A stretch of 64,000 nucleotides of DNA from Marininema halotolerans (GCF_900116235.1 NZ_FPAA01000008.1:62001-126000), one strand, 5' to 3'. Positions 1 through 9,135 are shown, counted from the first letter of the stretch. Notes: generated by a model not told the origin, from the sequence alone. Numbers and translations: made by a program.

Positions 1-2
1 CT

Positions 3-1214
3 CTAACACTTCCATGAAGAAAACGCTCCTCCATTTCTCGCAAAAGATAAACTCCCCTTGCAAAACGTAGCAATTCGCTCTCCCTCTTCATTATAAACAT
101 TCAAGTCTGCATCTTTACCGGACGCAAGACTCCCTTTCCGATGAAAAACACCCAGTTGTTTCGCTGGATTAACTGCGGTCATATGAACAATATCCAATAG
201 GGTACATCCGGTATATCGAAGCATATTCGTAGCTCCATCGTCCATAGTTAATACACTTCCTGCCAATGTCCCATCGGATAAGGTTGCACAGCGGTCGGTT
301 ACATTGACCGTTTGACCCCCAAGTTCATATGTCCCATCAGGTAAACATTTCGCCCGCATACCATCTGTGATGAGAATTATGCCTCGGGCAGTTTTCATCT
401 GTAAAGCAAGTTTCACCATCTCGGGGAGTGAGTGAATACCATCCGGGATCACCTCCACCATCAACTCCTTGTGCAAAAGCGCTGCTCCAACTACACCCGG
501 CTCGCGATGATGAAGGCCTCGCATGCCGTTATAAAGGTGAGTGATATGAGAAGCTCCCAGCTTTATTGCTTGCTCCACCTCCGAAAAAGTCGCATCGGAG
601 TGACCAATCGAAACAATAACACCCCGCTGCTTTAACGATTTCACTAGATTAAACCCTCCCTCGATTTCCGGAGCGAGGGTCACAATACGAATACTCCCCT
701 TGGCAAGTGATTGCCAATGATTAAACTGTTGCAAGTCAGGTAACTGAATATAATCAATGGGCTGAGCGCCACGACGTTTCCATGCAATAAAAGGCCCCTC
801 CAAATGAATACCGAGCACCTCTGCATACCCTTTCTTTGGTTGCATTTGCTGGTATGAAGTTACATTGGAGATGGCCTGACTAATTCGATCCACTGACTGG
901 GTCAGCGTTGTCGCTAAAAAGGAGGTGGTTCCTTCACGAGGGAGAGCTTTGGCGATGGTAGTTAGTGCATCTAAAGTACCATCCATGATATCGGCACCTT
1001 CCGCACCATGGATATGAATATCAATCATGCCGGGTGTAAGATAACAACCTGGCAAAGAGAGTGTACGAATCCCTCCTTCTCTCTCTAACTCCTCAATTCT
1101 TCCAACCCTTTTAATCATCCCATTCTCAACAATAAGAAATCCATCGGAGATTGCTTCGTATTCTGTATAAACCGTAACATCCCGCAGGAGAAACCTTTCT
1201 TCATGTTGAGTCAT
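3..1214 (-). CDS. nagA: N-acetylglucosamine-6-phosphate deacetylase
   Basis: This 403-residue protein removes the acetyl group from GlcNAc-6-phosphate, giving glucosamine-6-phosphate, in cytoplasmic amino-sugar and cell-wall sugar recycling. It has the amidohydrolase metal motif HIHG near the N-terminus, then LEGPF, GHSDAT, HLYNGM and a late ITDGM segment, all in NagA order. The frame is open further upstream to 1337, but the ATG at 1214 is preceded by GGAGGG six bases away and begins where the family begins. The stop TAG lies at 3-5, so the gene is complete. No nagB is visible in the window. The preceding gene ends 48 bp upstream, so the two may be cotranscribed. Confidence 0.95.
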   Translation of the reverse strand: MTQHEERFLLRDVTVYTEYEAISDGFLIVENGMIKRVGRIEELEREGGIRTLSLPGCYLTPGMIDIHIHGAEGADIMDGTLDALTTIAKALPREGTTSFLATTLTQSVDRISQAISNVTSYQQMQPKKGYAEVLGIHLEGPFIAWKRRGAQPIDYIQLPDLQQFNHWQSLAKGSIRIVTLAPEIEGGFNLVKSLKQRGVIVSIGHSDATFSEVEQAIKLGASHITHLYNGMRGLHHREPGVVGAALLHKELMVEVIPDGIHSLPEMVKLALQMKTARGIILITDGMRAKCLPDGTYELGGQTVNVTDRCATLSDGTLAGSVLTMDDGATNMLRYTGCTLLDIVHMTAVNPAKQLGVFHRKGSLASGKDADLNVYNEEGERIATFCKGSLSFARNGGAFSSWKC

Positions 1215-1261
1215 ATCGGCTCCCTCCACTTCAATCCATTTCAAAACGAGCAACCAGGAGA

Positions 1262-2185
1262 TTATTGACCTCTCTTTTCTTTCCACTGCCAACGGATGAA
1301 AGCAAGAATCATAAGAACTGTCCAGATAAGAATCCAAAGATAGACATTCTGCTTCGATGCATACTCGTGGATCGGGTCAGCAAGATAGCCACTTTTTTTC
1401 ATTTTATCCATGGCTGCACGCGCCTGTTTATCCGTGATATATTCATTATCATAAGCGGTGTTAATGGGGTAGATCTTCGTACGATGGTCCTGAATAAGAA
1501 GCCGTTTCGTATCGTATATTGCAATGGGTGTCCCGCCTACTTCTCCATGAAAGACCGTCCTTAATAAATATTGACCAGAGCTTAAAGGGGACGAGATCTG
1601 ACTTTTCCCCGGACCACTTTTTATAATTTTGCCATTCATCTTTGCAACTGCAATCATAAAGCTTCCCCTTACATCCTTACCGACCAAACGAGCACTCATC
1701 TTTGTTTCACGATCTTCTTGCCGATCCACTTGTATGGTGATCTTTGGGATCTTCACCGTTATTTCCGTAACCCCTTTTTCTCCAGAAACTCCCGTCCAAT
1801 GGATACGTACGTTGCGTTGACCAGGCTTTCTCATTGGGAGAAAAGCCATTCCATCTTGGGAATTCACCCTAATTTTAGGCTGAAGGGGGCCTTCTTTCAT
1901 TGTTCGTCCTGGAACCCTTTTATAGGATGGATAGATAAAATGCCATTTCCCCTTAGGAATTCCGTGTTGAGGGAACGATTGTATCCAAACACCCTGGACC
2001 TTGCCTGTTGTCGGATCAACAACCAAATAATCCTTTGTCCGTAACCATTCCTCTGTCAACGAATCGTTCTCCTGCAGGGGTACTTCAATGCTTGACGCTG
2101 CATTCATCAAGTCTACATGGTGAACCACACCTTCCGAATGAGTGGTTCCCCATAGACTGATCCATATCATCATCCAAACAACCAC
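1262..2185 (-). CDS. Membrane-anchored extracytoplasmic protein, unknown function
   Basis: This 307-residue protein is not recognised as a named family. It opens with a short hydrophobic segment that looks like a signal sequence or N-terminal anchor, has a long hydrophilic middle rich in beta-strand-like stretches, and ends in one transmembrane helix (about residues 278-298) followed by a basic tail. The expected topology is an extracellular domain tied to the membrane, with a short cytoplasmic tail. The start is GTG, with AAGGAG eleven bases upstream, and no earlier in-frame start is available. It lies directly upstream of nagA on the same strand, which weakly suggests a link to wall-sugar metabolism. 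Confidence 0.7.
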   Translation of the reverse strand: MVVWMMIWISLWGTTHSEGVVHHVDLMNAASSIEVPLQENDSLTEEWLRTKDYLVVDPTTGKVQGVWIQSFPQHGIPKGKWHFIYPSYKRVPGRTMKEGPLQPKIRVNSQDGMAFLPMRKPGQRNVRIHWTGVSGEKGVTEITVKIPKITIQVDRQEDRETKMSARLVGKDVRGSFMIAVAKMNGKIIKSGPGKSQISSPLSSGQYLLRTVFHGEVGGTPIAIYDTKRLLIQDHRTKIYPINTAYDNEYITDKQARAAMDKMKKSGYLADPIHEYASKQNVYLWILIWTVLMILAFIRWQWKEKRGQ

Positions 2186-2349
2186 GCTTACAACGACTCC
2201 TTTTCTCCCCTACTTCATGATTTCTATAAAATTATTCCTATCTACAGGCAGGTTATCACTACAAGTACAGGATCGACGACCCCTTCTCTCTGCCATAATT
2301 TCTACTCCCCGGTTTGAATCCATTCATTATACCACCCCGAGTCATAAAG

Positions 2350-2377
2350 AAAAGACCGACTCTGGGACGAGTCGGCC
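2350..2377 (-). terminator. Intrinsic terminator after fadH
   Basis: Arms CCGACTC and GAGTCGG enclose a six-base loop and are followed on the minus strand by TCTTTTC. It lies just below the stop of the dienoyl-CoA reductase gene and closes the two-gene beta-oxidation operon. Confidence 0.85.
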
Positions 2378-2399
2378 TACTAGTTCCACTCAACTTAAC

Positions 2400-3167
2400 T
2401 TAAATGAAACGAGCACCGTTTAACCACATACCACCATCCATGGTAATGCAATCACCATTAACATATTGGGCATCATCGGACATCAGGAAGGCAGCAACGC
2501 CAGCGATCTCTTCCAATTTTCCAAAGCGACCTGCAGGGATGGAAGCGAGGGCAAGTTTATGCATTTCCTCATTTAAGATCAGTTTATCCACTCCACCTGT
2601 ATTTTCTACAGCACCTGGAGCGATGCAGTTGATACGAATACCGTATTTACGTCCCCACTCCACTGCTAGCGTACGGGACATTGCCAACACACCTGCTTTT
2701 GCACTCGCTGAATGGACAACTCCTGCAGCACCTGTCCATGCATAGGTAGCTACAATGTTCACAATAGAGCCTGATTTCTTCTCATCAATCCATTCCTTTG
2801 CCACTCGTTGGGTGCAATGCCAGGTCCCATTGAGTACAATATCAATCACAGAATTCCACCCATTAAGAGATAACTCCTCCGCTTGAACAATAAAGTTCCC
2901 GGCAGCATTATTTACAAGCCCATCAATTGTTCCAAAGGCTTCCTTCGCTTTCACGACGGTTTCATCCACTTGATCCGGCTTACGAACATCCATTGGAACT
3001 GTAAGTACTTGACCAGCAAGAGAAGCCATGTCTGCTTTTGCTGCTTCTAATTTTTCCGGGTCACGACCTGTGATCACAACATTCGCTCCATCTGCACAAA
3101 ATCGAGTCGCCATCGCTTTCCCCATGCCATTTGAACCGCCTGTTACGATAATTGTTTTTGCACTCAT
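2400..3167 (-). CDS. fadH: 2,4-dienoyl-CoA reductase (SDR family)
   Basis: This is a classical short-chain dehydrogenase/reductase of 255 residues, close in length to Bacillus FadH. It carries the NAD(P)-binding TGGSNGMG motif near residue 10, NNAAGNF in the second turn, and PGAVENTGG after the active-site region. The family's catalytic YxxxK position reads SASAK here, as in dienoyl-CoA reductases that lack the SDR tyrosine. It would reduce 2,4-dienoyl-CoA intermediates so that unsaturated fatty acids can enter beta-oxidation. The ATG at 3167 has GGAG eight bases upstream; the GTG at 3176 would sit against that ribosome site. An acyl-CoA dehydrogenase gene ends 32 bp upstream. Confidence 0.92.
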   Translation of the reverse strand: MSAKTIIVTGGSNGMGKAMATRFCADGANVVITGRDPEKLEAAKADMASLAGQVLTVPMDVRKPDQVDETVVKAKEAFGTIDGLVNNAAGNFIVQAEELSLNGWNSVIDIVLNGTWHCTQRVAKEWIDEKKSGSIVNIVATYAWTGAAGVVHSASAKAGVLAMSRTLAVEWGRKYGIRINCIAPGAVENTGGVDKLILNEEMHKLALASIPAGRFGKLEEIAGVAAFLMSDDAQYVNGDCITMDGGMWLNGARFI

Positions 3168-3199
3168 TTCTCTCACTCCACATCTAGTTTTTTAATAAT

Positions 3200-4939
3200 T
3201 TAAGAACCAATAGATTGACTTGGTTTCGAATGACGCAAAACCACTTGTTCAAATAGATCCATCGCTGGGATCGTTTCACTCCGGATGCTATGAACCTCTG
3301 GACGGAAGGTACGATCCACATAATACTCAGCAATGCGAGCTAGACGATCATCCCCAGATTCCTCTAGATCCATCTGGGCCTCTTTTAATAAACGGATGCC
3401 TGTATAAACATGGGTGAGCTGATCCAAAAAGGTTCGAGCATGGGCGTTTTGCACCATCGCATCCGCAGCAAGTAAATAGCGCACATCCAAGAAAAGTTCT
3501 TTTCTTTTCTTATCAATACATTGAGAGGCATCCGCCAGCTCAGGTCGGTCCACCTCCGCAAGCGTCCTTTTCATTTCCGAAAAGAGTATCCCCTCACCCT
3601 CACACTGCTTCGCCTCTCGAGCGAGAATTTTCAGAACTTCCAGTGCCATAATATTGGAAGGGCCTTCCCATACCGTACTCACCTGGGCATCTCTCAATAA
3701 GCGCGGCGTGACAAAATCTTCAATATATCCATTGCCACCAAGAAGTTCTAGCGCTTGTTTCGCATGAGCAACACTATTTTCACTTAAACGGTATTTTGCC
3801 ATAGCGAGCAGTAGACGAAGGCGTGTCAACTCTTCCAGGGTTTCATGTCCCTCTGTGTGACAACGATCCATCCCCTGCATCATTTGAGCAGCTAATGCCC
3901 AACCTGCTTCAATATCTGTCATGATGTCCAACAGGGTTTGTTGAATCATTGGAAAATCCTTCAACAAGTGACCAAAAGCGGATCGCCTAGAAGCGTGAAT
4001 GATCGCTTCAAGATATGCCCGGCGTGACATCGCTAAGGAGCCCGTCGCCGTACACATTCGAGAAACATTAAGGGCTTCTGCCATATACTTAAACCCTTTA
4101 TCCGGTTCCCCGATTAACTCCGCCTCTGCTCCATGAAGTTCCAATTCTCCACTTGCAACTGCTCGCACACCCAGTTTATCCTTCAGGCGCCGAATGGTTA
4201 TGTGATTCTTCGAACCATCATCCAGTACCCGGGGCATTAAGAACAAACCTAATCCCTTTGTTCCAGGGGCATCGGATATGCGAGCAAGTGTAATTGATAC
4301 ATCCCCATCACAGTTACTTGCAAACCATTTTTCGCCGGTAAGTAGCCACCGATCGCCATCTTTCACTGCCGTTGTTTGTGTCGCCCCTACATCCGATCCT
4401 CCCTCGATTTCCGTCAGGAAGGTAGCTCCCTGCATCAATTGCTCAGGATCCATTGCAGCCAAACGAGGAAGGAACTTTTTCTTTTGCTCATCATTCCCAA
4501 ACTTCTCAATGACGAAGGCAACGGACATCGTTAAGGTAACCGGACAAGTAAACCCGGTTTCGGCCCCCGACATTAACATGTGGAGTAGTTGTGTAAAGAA
4601 GAAGGGAATTGGTTCGGGTACATCTTCACGGTATCGCCATCCCACCACCCCTGAACGGAAACCCTCTGCCACCGTTGTGCGATACCCTTCGTTGTACCAT
4701 ACTTCGTTAATTTCATTACCATAACGATCATACCGAAGGAGCTGTGGTGCTCCCTCACGATCCGTATGGCGAGCCCGTTCATCCATCGGTCCAGCAGCAT
4801 AGGCCCCCATTTGTACGAGCTGCTCTTCTCCCCATTCCTTAAGGGCTGGTGAAAGATATCGTTGAACATAACGCTTCATCGTGTAATCGCTTTCATACCA
4901 ATTGACAGCATTACTATCTGTAAAACGACTGTAATCCAT
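3200..4939 (-). CDS. Acyl-CoA dehydrogenase, AidB-like
   Basis: This 579-residue flavoprotein is longer than the usual 380-residue short-chain enzymes and resembles the AidB/long-chain branch. The FAD and substrate loops are visible (ATFLTEIEGGSDVGAT, GEKWFASN), and the signature helix ends in WEGPSNIMALEVL, which is AidB-like. A C-terminal extension of about 120 residues follows. It probably performs the first beta-oxidation step and is cotranscribed with fadH 32 bp downstream. Either GTG at 4942 or ATG at 4939 can be read from the GGAG upstream; the ATG is preferred. The substrate chain length cannot be read from sequence alone. Confidence 0.88.
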   Translation of the reverse strand: MDYSRFTDSNAVNWYESDYTMKRYVQRYLSPALKEWGEEQLVQMGAYAAGPMDERARHTDREGAPQLLRYDRYGNEINEVWYNEGYRTTVAEGFRSGVVGWRYREDVPEPIPFFFTQLLHMLMSGAETGFTCPVTLTMSVAFVIEKFGNDEQKKKFLPRLAAMDPEQLMQGATFLTEIEGGSDVGATQTTAVKDGDRWLLTGEKWFASNCDGDVSITLARISDAPGTKGLGLFLMPRVLDDGSKNHITIRRLKDKLGVRAVASGELELHGAEAELIGEPDKGFKYMAEALNVSRMCTATGSLAMSRRAYLEAIIHASRRSAFGHLLKDFPMIQQTLLDIMTDIEAGWALAAQMMQGMDRCHTEGHETLEELTRLRLLLAMAKYRLSENSVAHAKQALELLGGNGYIEDFVTPRLLRDAQVSTVWEGPSNIMALEVLKILAREAKQCEGEGILFSEMKRTLAEVDRPELADASQCIDKKRKELFLDVRYLLAADAMVQNAHARTFLDQLTHVYTGIRLLKEAQMDLEESGDDRLARIAEYYVDRTFRPEVHSIRSETIPAMDLFEQVVLRHSKPSQSIGS

Positions 4940-5134
4940 CACGCCCTCACTCCTTCACTCGTCAGGTTAGAGAATGGGAAATCACTTATTCATAAGAGTA
5001 AGTGAATACTAATTCAATGCTAACCAAGAGTCTGGAACACGTCAATAAACAATTTTTTTACCAGAGGAGATTTTTTCATCATGTCGAATGTTTTTCTATA
5101 GAAGGATTTTTTGAATGGACTGGAGAGATGTGAT

Positions 5135-5791
5135 GTGTTCATAAAACAATGTCTAACCACTGTGGATGAAATCGCCACCGTTACACCAGAAACCCCCATC
5201 AAGGACATGCTCAATCTCCTCAATGAGCATCGTTTAGACTCAATTCCTGTCATTGATTCCAACGGCCTTTTTCTTGGTATTACTGGCTATACCTATGTGA
5301 TGAAGGCATTTTTAGAAAATAAATCAAACCAGGTTACCCACCTTGATGTGACCCATGGCACCGTCAATGAAGCTCTTCATACGATGGACCCTCTAACGAT
5401 CAATAACGATTTTGAAGAAACCCTTCCTGTTATCGTTCGCTACCCGTTTGTTCCTGTCGTTGATGAAGATGGCTTTACTTTCCTCGGAATCGTCAAGATT
5501 AGTGATATCGAAACCGCTCTTGCCTCCACTTATGGTCATGATTTACCTGGCGTCCGCTTTTTGATGGCGGTCGTTCTTGATGCCCCCCATGAATTGGAGC
5601 ATATTGTTGAATCGCTACAAACCTTCGATGTCAATATCATCAGCCTTGTCACCTTTGATGCAGGTGATGCCGCTGTACGACGCATTATGCTAAAAGTTCA
5701 GCCAACACCCCACGTTGAAGCGATCCAAAAAGAGTTGGAGCAACGCGGTTTTCGTATTCTCAATATCAAAGAAACCCACGCCACCAATTAA
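5135..5791 (+). CDS. CBS-domain protein with C-terminal ACT-like domain
   Basis: The 218-residue protein has two CBS motifs (residues about 10-60 and 72-125, with RLDSIPVID and YPFVPVVDEDG) followed by an ACT-like segment of about 75 residues. Such proteins usually sense adenine nucleotides or amino acids and act as cytoplasmic regulators. The frame opens with TTG at 5111, but GTG at 5135 has GGAGAG eight bases upstream and is the better start. It stands alone on the plus strand between convergent neighbours. The ligand and target are not evident. Confidence 0.8.
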   Translation: MFIKQCLTTVDEIATVTPETPIKDMLNLLNEHRLDSIPVIDSNGLFLGITGYTYVMKAFLENKSNQVTHLDVTHGTVNEALHTMDPLTINNDFEETLPVIVRYPFVPVVDEDGFTFLGIVKISDIETALASTYGHDLPGVRFLMAVVLDAPHELEHIVESLQTFDVNIISLVTFDAGDAAVRRIMLKVQPTPHVEAIQKELEQRGFRILNIKETHATN

Positions 5792-5818
5792 ATTCTTTCA
5801 CACCCATGGATCCATAGA

Positions 5819-5852
5819 AAAAAGAGCAGGCATTTTGCCTGCTCTTTTTATG
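5819..5852. terminator. Bidirectional terminator
   Basis: A nine-base perfect stem, AGAGCAGGC with GCCTGCTCT, has A-rich sequence on the left and T-rich sequence on the right. It can end transcription of the CBS gene from the left and of the actin-like operon from the right. Confidence 0.88.
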
Positions 5853-6060
5853 CAAAGGGAAGACCACTATTCCGTATATCTTCTTGCGGATCTTCCTCTT
5901 CTTCCCCCGTTGACTTCTGATAACCATAAGCCAGGGTAAATAGGTGATTTTTTACAATGTCGCTAAAATCCTCAGGGTTACGGTTCACAAAATGATATAA
6001 CTCACGATCCAATGAATTTTCCATATCAAAGGAAACGCATTTCATTTTCTTGTAACTCAT
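5848..6060 (-). CDS. Small ribbon-helix-helix-like protein, possible ParR partner
   Basis: This 70-residue protein starts inside the last codons of the actin-like gene (ATGA overlap, 6057-6060), so the two are translationally coupled. Residues 6-13 (MKCVSFDM) look like a beta strand, followed by two predicted helices (DRELYHFV and EDFSDIVKNHL) and an acidic tail. That strand-helix-helix order is what CopG/ParR-type DNA-binding proteins show. In plasmid ParMRC systems the gene after the actin encodes the DNA-binding adaptor ParR, so the position fits too. The assignment is inference: no catalytic motif is available to test it, and the protein is shorter than most ParR. Confidence 0.6.
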   Translation of the reverse strand: MSYKKMKCVSFDMENSLDRELYHFVNRNPEDFSDIVKNHLFTLAYGYQKSTGEEEEDPQEDIRNSGLPFA

Positions 6061-6845
6061 CGGATCATGGCCTTTCCAATCTCAAAATAGCCGCGCACAT
6101 TCGCCATTTGTGGGTTTTCTAATGCAAAGGCATGACGGAAATGATCTTGAAGATAGGGTTCTAATTTGCGGGCCATTCCACCGACCAACATCACAATATC
6201 TCTTTCTGACCACGTCTTAGAAACGGTCCCGGCAATAAGATCTGCCATCTCTTTAATATTGGAAACTTTGACGGTTTCCCAACCAACGGGTAACGTTCCT
6301 GACTCTCGATCAATAAACACCTTGTCACGGAAAGTCGCATAATTGGTTGTTTTTGCTCCCACATCAATGATGCGCACTAGACCCATACGCGGTGCTGAGA
6401 AAAATGCCCCTCCACCTTCGATCGTGGTATATACGTTTTCCACATAAAATCGCTTTTCGGCGCGATTTAAGCTGACGACGTGAGGTCCCTCTAGAAGACG
6501 CTTGATTGCTTTTTGCTCGACATCTGTAAAGTTCCCTATTGGAAGACCCGTGACGAGGGTGATCCGCCCACGCGCACCTGCTAGATGAAGAGCTGCCATC
6601 ATTAGAATCAGTGTTTCTTCTACCGCTTTAGAATCTTGCATCGCCTGTCTGGTAAATTCACCTTCTCTTTCTGCCAGTTTTCCAACAAACCACTTTCTTC
6701 CCTGATATTCAAGCTCAATATCTCCCGCCAATTCCTGCTTATAATTTCGCTGTCTCCAACTGCTGACCTTGCTGGGAAAGAGGAAAGTATGTCCCTCTGT
6801 AATCACTTTTACATAACTTCTTCCGCAGTCGACCGCCACTATCAT
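6057..6845 (-). CDS. ParM/Alp-like actin family ATPase
   Basis: The 262-residue protein has the three actin-fold nucleotide motifs: phosphate-1 VAVDCGRSYVKV at the N-terminus, phosphate-2 IIDVGAKTTNYAT near residue 165, and the adenosine motif VGGMARKL near residue 225. It most resembles the ParM/StbA branch of bacterial actins, which polymerise to move DNA, rather than MreB or FtsA. The ATG at 6845 has GGAGGG seven bases upstream; the longer frame to 6896 lacks a ribosome site. It overlaps the next gene by four bases. It sits among housekeeping genes with no plasmid or phage genes nearby, which is unusual. Confidence 0.82.
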   Translation of the reverse strand: MIVAVDCGRSYVKVITEGHTFLFPSKVSSWRQRNYKQELAGDIELEYQGRKWFVGKLAEREGEFTRQAMQDSKAVEETLILMMAALHLAGARGRITLVTGLPIGNFTDVEQKAIKRLLEGPHVVSLNRAEKRFYVENVYTTIEGGGAFFSAPRMGLVRIIDVGAKTTNYATFRDKVFIDRESGTLPVGWETVKVSNIKEMADLIAGTVSKTWSERDIVMLVGGMARKLEPYLQDHFRHAFALENPQMANVRGYFEIGKAMIR

Positions 6846-7085
6846 GCCGCATCCCTCCGCAATAAGGTATACGCGCGTTACTGGTCCGCCATGCATTATG
6901 CGGAAAAACAGACCCTCGCTAAAGTATATGGTGATGCACCTACTTTTTTTCCAGTGACACCTATTCCATAAAGGTACCGTTAAATTAATTAAACCCAGAA
7001 AGAAAATAAAGCTTTCCTAATCCCTAACAAACATGAATAAGGGATCGACACATTGAAACAATAAACCTGCCTCGATCTCGAAAGG

Positions 7086-7352
7086 ATGTATGGAAACCCC
7101 ATGAACAAAACAAGGCTCAAAATAATTGGTAGCCAAGTACTTGGCTGGTTCTTTATTGTGCTTGGTATTCTCGGTCTCTTTTTGCCTATCCTCCAGGGTG
7201 TAATTTTTCTCATGCTGGGTTTTTTAATCCTTTCAAAAACATCGCCATGGGCCAAACGTAAACTTCATCAATTCGAAGAACGTCATCCCCTGATTGCAAA
7301 ACAGATGAACCGCCTACGAAAACATCCTCGTCTGCGACGAATTTTGCCATAA
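7086..7352 (+). CDS. Small membrane protein, DUF454/PGPGW-like
   Basis: This 88-residue protein has two adjoining hydrophobic helices (about residues 17-50) rich in Gly, Leu and Pro, with the pattern GWFFIVLGILGLFLP, and then a strongly basic C-terminal tail. This resembles the small inner-membrane proteins of the DUF454 or PGPGW groups, whose function is unknown. The ATG at 7086 follows AAAGGA at a short spacing and ATG at 7101 is a second candidate, so the start is uncertain. It is a single-gene unit ended by a strong terminator. Confidence 0.72.
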   Translation: MYGNPMNKTRLKIIGSQVLGWFFIVLGILGLFLPILQGVIFLMLGFLILSKTSPWAKRKLHQFEERHPLIAKQMNRLRKHPRLRRILP

Positions 7353-7380
7353 AAAAGAGCCCCAGAAGGGCTCTTTTTTA
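7351..7380. terminator. Bidirectional terminator
   Basis: The stem AGAGCCC/GGGCTCT is flanked by six A on one side and six T on the other. It separates the small membrane protein gene from the convergent O-methyltransferase gene. Confidence 0.88.
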
Positions 7381-7408
7381 TTAATCTAAAAGGATTGTCA
7401 GGGGTCGA

Positions 7409-8038
7409 TTATTTTACACGAGCCACAGCCAATCCATCACCAACAGCCAGTAAGGTGGCATCTAACCGCTCATCCTGAGTTAGGATATCATGGGCCCGTA
7501 AAATTCCTTGTACACTTGGGTTATTGTCATCTTTATCAAAGATCGCATCCCCAAAGAACATATTATCCATAGCAATCACTGCACCTGGTGTACTCATCTT
7601 AATCGCTTTTTCCAAATAAAATGGGTAATTTTCTTTGTCTGCATCAATAAAAAAGAAGTCAAATTGCTTACGCTGGGAGTCCAATACCTCGAGACTTTTT
7701 CTAGCATCCCCGATATAAACACTCGCCTTATCAGAGAGGCCCGCTTTTTTTAAATTTTCTTCAGCAAATGCTGCATAATCGGGCTCCAACTCGAGGGTGA
7801 GAAGCTCGCCTTCTGCAGGAAGGGCTCTGGCTAGCCAAATCGAGCTATAGCCCCCAAGTCCTCCTACTTCTAAGGCGTGGTGGGCACCACACATTTTCAC
7901 TAACATATAGAGTGTTTTACCGATTCCGGGCGGAACAGAAATCTGTGGCATTTCTCTGTCCTGTAACCCTGGGGCAATCGACTGTAATACATCATCTTCC
8001 TTGGCGTATCGATCATTTACAAATTGATATCGATCCAT
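7409..8038 (-). CDS. SAM-dependent O-methyltransferase (class I, PF01596-like)
   Basis: The 209-residue enzyme has the SAM-binding motif LEVGGLGGYSSIWLA near residue 60, acidic loop LELEPDYA, and the metal-site region FIDADKENY followed by MDNMFFGDA. These match the catechol/caffeoyl-CoA O-methyltransferase-like family common in Bacillales (YrrM type). Its substrate is unknown. ATG at 8038 has GAGGG five bases upstream and is preferred over the ATG at 8050, which directly follows the stop of the upstream DinB-like gene. The two genes are therefore tightly linked. Confidence 0.86.
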   Translation of the reverse strand: MDRYQFVNDRYAKEDDVLQSIAPGLQDREMPQISVPPGIGKTLYMLVKMCGAHHALEVGGLGGYSSIWLARALPAEGELLTLELEPDYAAFAEENLKKAGLSDKASVYIGDARKSLEVLDSQRKQFDFFFIDADKENYPFYLEKAIKMSTPGAVIAMDNMFFGDAIFDKDDNNPSVQGILRAHDILTQDERLDATLLAVGDGLAVARVK

Positions 8039-8050
8039 AGTATCCCTCAT

Positions 8051-8518
8051 TCACTCTTGATAATAGGTTGGGGGAGTCACCCCGTTCATCCGTAAGTAAA
8101 TAACCATCTGCCCTCGATGATGGGCTTCATGTTCTAACATCATCCGGAATGCTTCTACACATGGGATGGGCTCTTCTCTAAAGGGCGTCTGTATCACTTT
8201 ATCCCAACCCGCAAACCTTTTTAAATGATCTTCATGCAAAAGAAAGGTCGTTCGTGTAACGTCCCGTACCGCTTCCATGTCTACATAATTCTCCGGCGTA
8301 AAGATTGGATTCCATTCCCATTCACCTTGCTCAATCCCTTTTAATATCCACGATTCCGCAGCTAACAAATGGAGAGCTTGTTCACGAAAGCTCATCATTT
8401 CACTGGATGGCTTGTATTCCCCTTTTTCGTTTGGCATCGCGTCAATGACATGAGAGGAGTAGTTACGAGAACGCTTCCAATATCCGATTAGGTACTCTTT
8501 TTCGATAGAAGATAACAT
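8051..8518 (-). CDS. DinB-superfamily protein
   Basis: This 155-residue protein appears to be a four-helix-bundle DinB/YfiT-like protein. The C-terminal EHEAHHRGQMVIYLRMNG segment carries the typical metal-binding histidines, and further candidate ligands lie in SFREQALHLLAAES. Members are often thiol transferases or metal-dependent enzymes of unknown substrate. ATG at 8518 follows AAGGAG by eleven bases; an upstream ATG at 8551 has no ribosome site. It is cotranscribed with the O-methyltransferase. Confidence 0.78.
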   Translation of the reverse strand: MLSSIEKEYLIGYWKRSRNYSSHVIDAMPNEKGEYKPSSEMMSFREQALHLLAAESWILKGIEQGEWEWNPIFTPENYVDMEAVRDVTRTTFLLHEDHLKRFAGWDKVIQTPFREEPIPCVEAFRMMLEHEAHHRGQMVIYLRMNGVTPPTYYQE

Positions 8519-8592
8519 TCCAATGCACGCTCCTTGTCTTTCGTCAATCAAATGAATTCATCTAATATTTTCTCTTTTTTTATTGTTTTTGT

Positions 8593-9135
8593 CTACTCTT
8601 GTTTTCTTTCCCAATCGGAACGTAAAATCCCCATTATTACACGATCTTGGTACCCCTTCGTCGTCCAAAAAGATTGCCTCAATTTCCCCTCCTGTTTAAA
8701 TCCGCACTTTTCATAGGCACGTATCGCTCGAATATTATCCTGAAATGTGTCCAATTGAATACGATGAAGATTGTAGCGACGAAAAAGTAAATCAACAAAG
8801 GCGCGGATCGCTTTGCTACCATACCCTTGGCCCCAGTATTCTTTATTGCCAATCGTAATTCCAATGGTGACAGCATGCACGACGGGTTCATAATTTCGAA
8901 ACGTTACCCGTCCAATCGCCCTCCATCCCTTAGCCCCTTCGTTTACATCGATCATCCACCATCGTCCACTATGCAGAGAATTCATCGTTGCTAAGCGTTC
9001 CGCTAACTGTTCCCGTGTAAATAACGTTTCTCCATGGGATCCTGAGGACCAATACATCACTTCTTCGTCAGCAAACCAAATCGCCATATCATCTAAATCT
9101 TTCTCCTCAGCATATCGCAAACGTATTTCCTTCAT
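8593..9135 (-). CDS. GNAT-family N-acetyltransferase (RimJ/RimL-like)
   Basis: The 180-residue protein has the GNAT acetyl-CoA loop GNKEYWGQGYGSKAIRAFVDL, followed by the strand-helix region NLHRIQLDTFQDNIRAIRAYEKCGF, which is diagnostic of RimJ/RimL-type acetyltransferases. The acceptor may be a protein N-terminus, an amino sugar or a polyamine and cannot be told from sequence. The start at 9135 is strongly supported by AGGAGGAG upstream. It lies between a tRNA terminator and the DinB-like gene. Confidence 0.85.
   Translation of the reverse strand: MKEIRLRYAEEKDLDDMAIWFADEEVMYWSSGSHGETLFTREQLAERLATMNSLHSGRWWMIDVNEGAKGWRAIGRVTFRNYEPVVHAVTIGITIGNKEYWGQGYGSKAIRAFVDLLFRRYNLHRIQLDTFQDNIRAIRAYEKCGFKQEGKLRQSFWTTKGYQDRVIMGILRSDWERKQE

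Noticed and set aside
5848-7085. Plasmid or prophage island around the ParM-like gene
   Set aside because: Flanking genes are ordinary chromosomal ones, and no integrase, replication or capsid gene is seen. No clear parC repeats were found.
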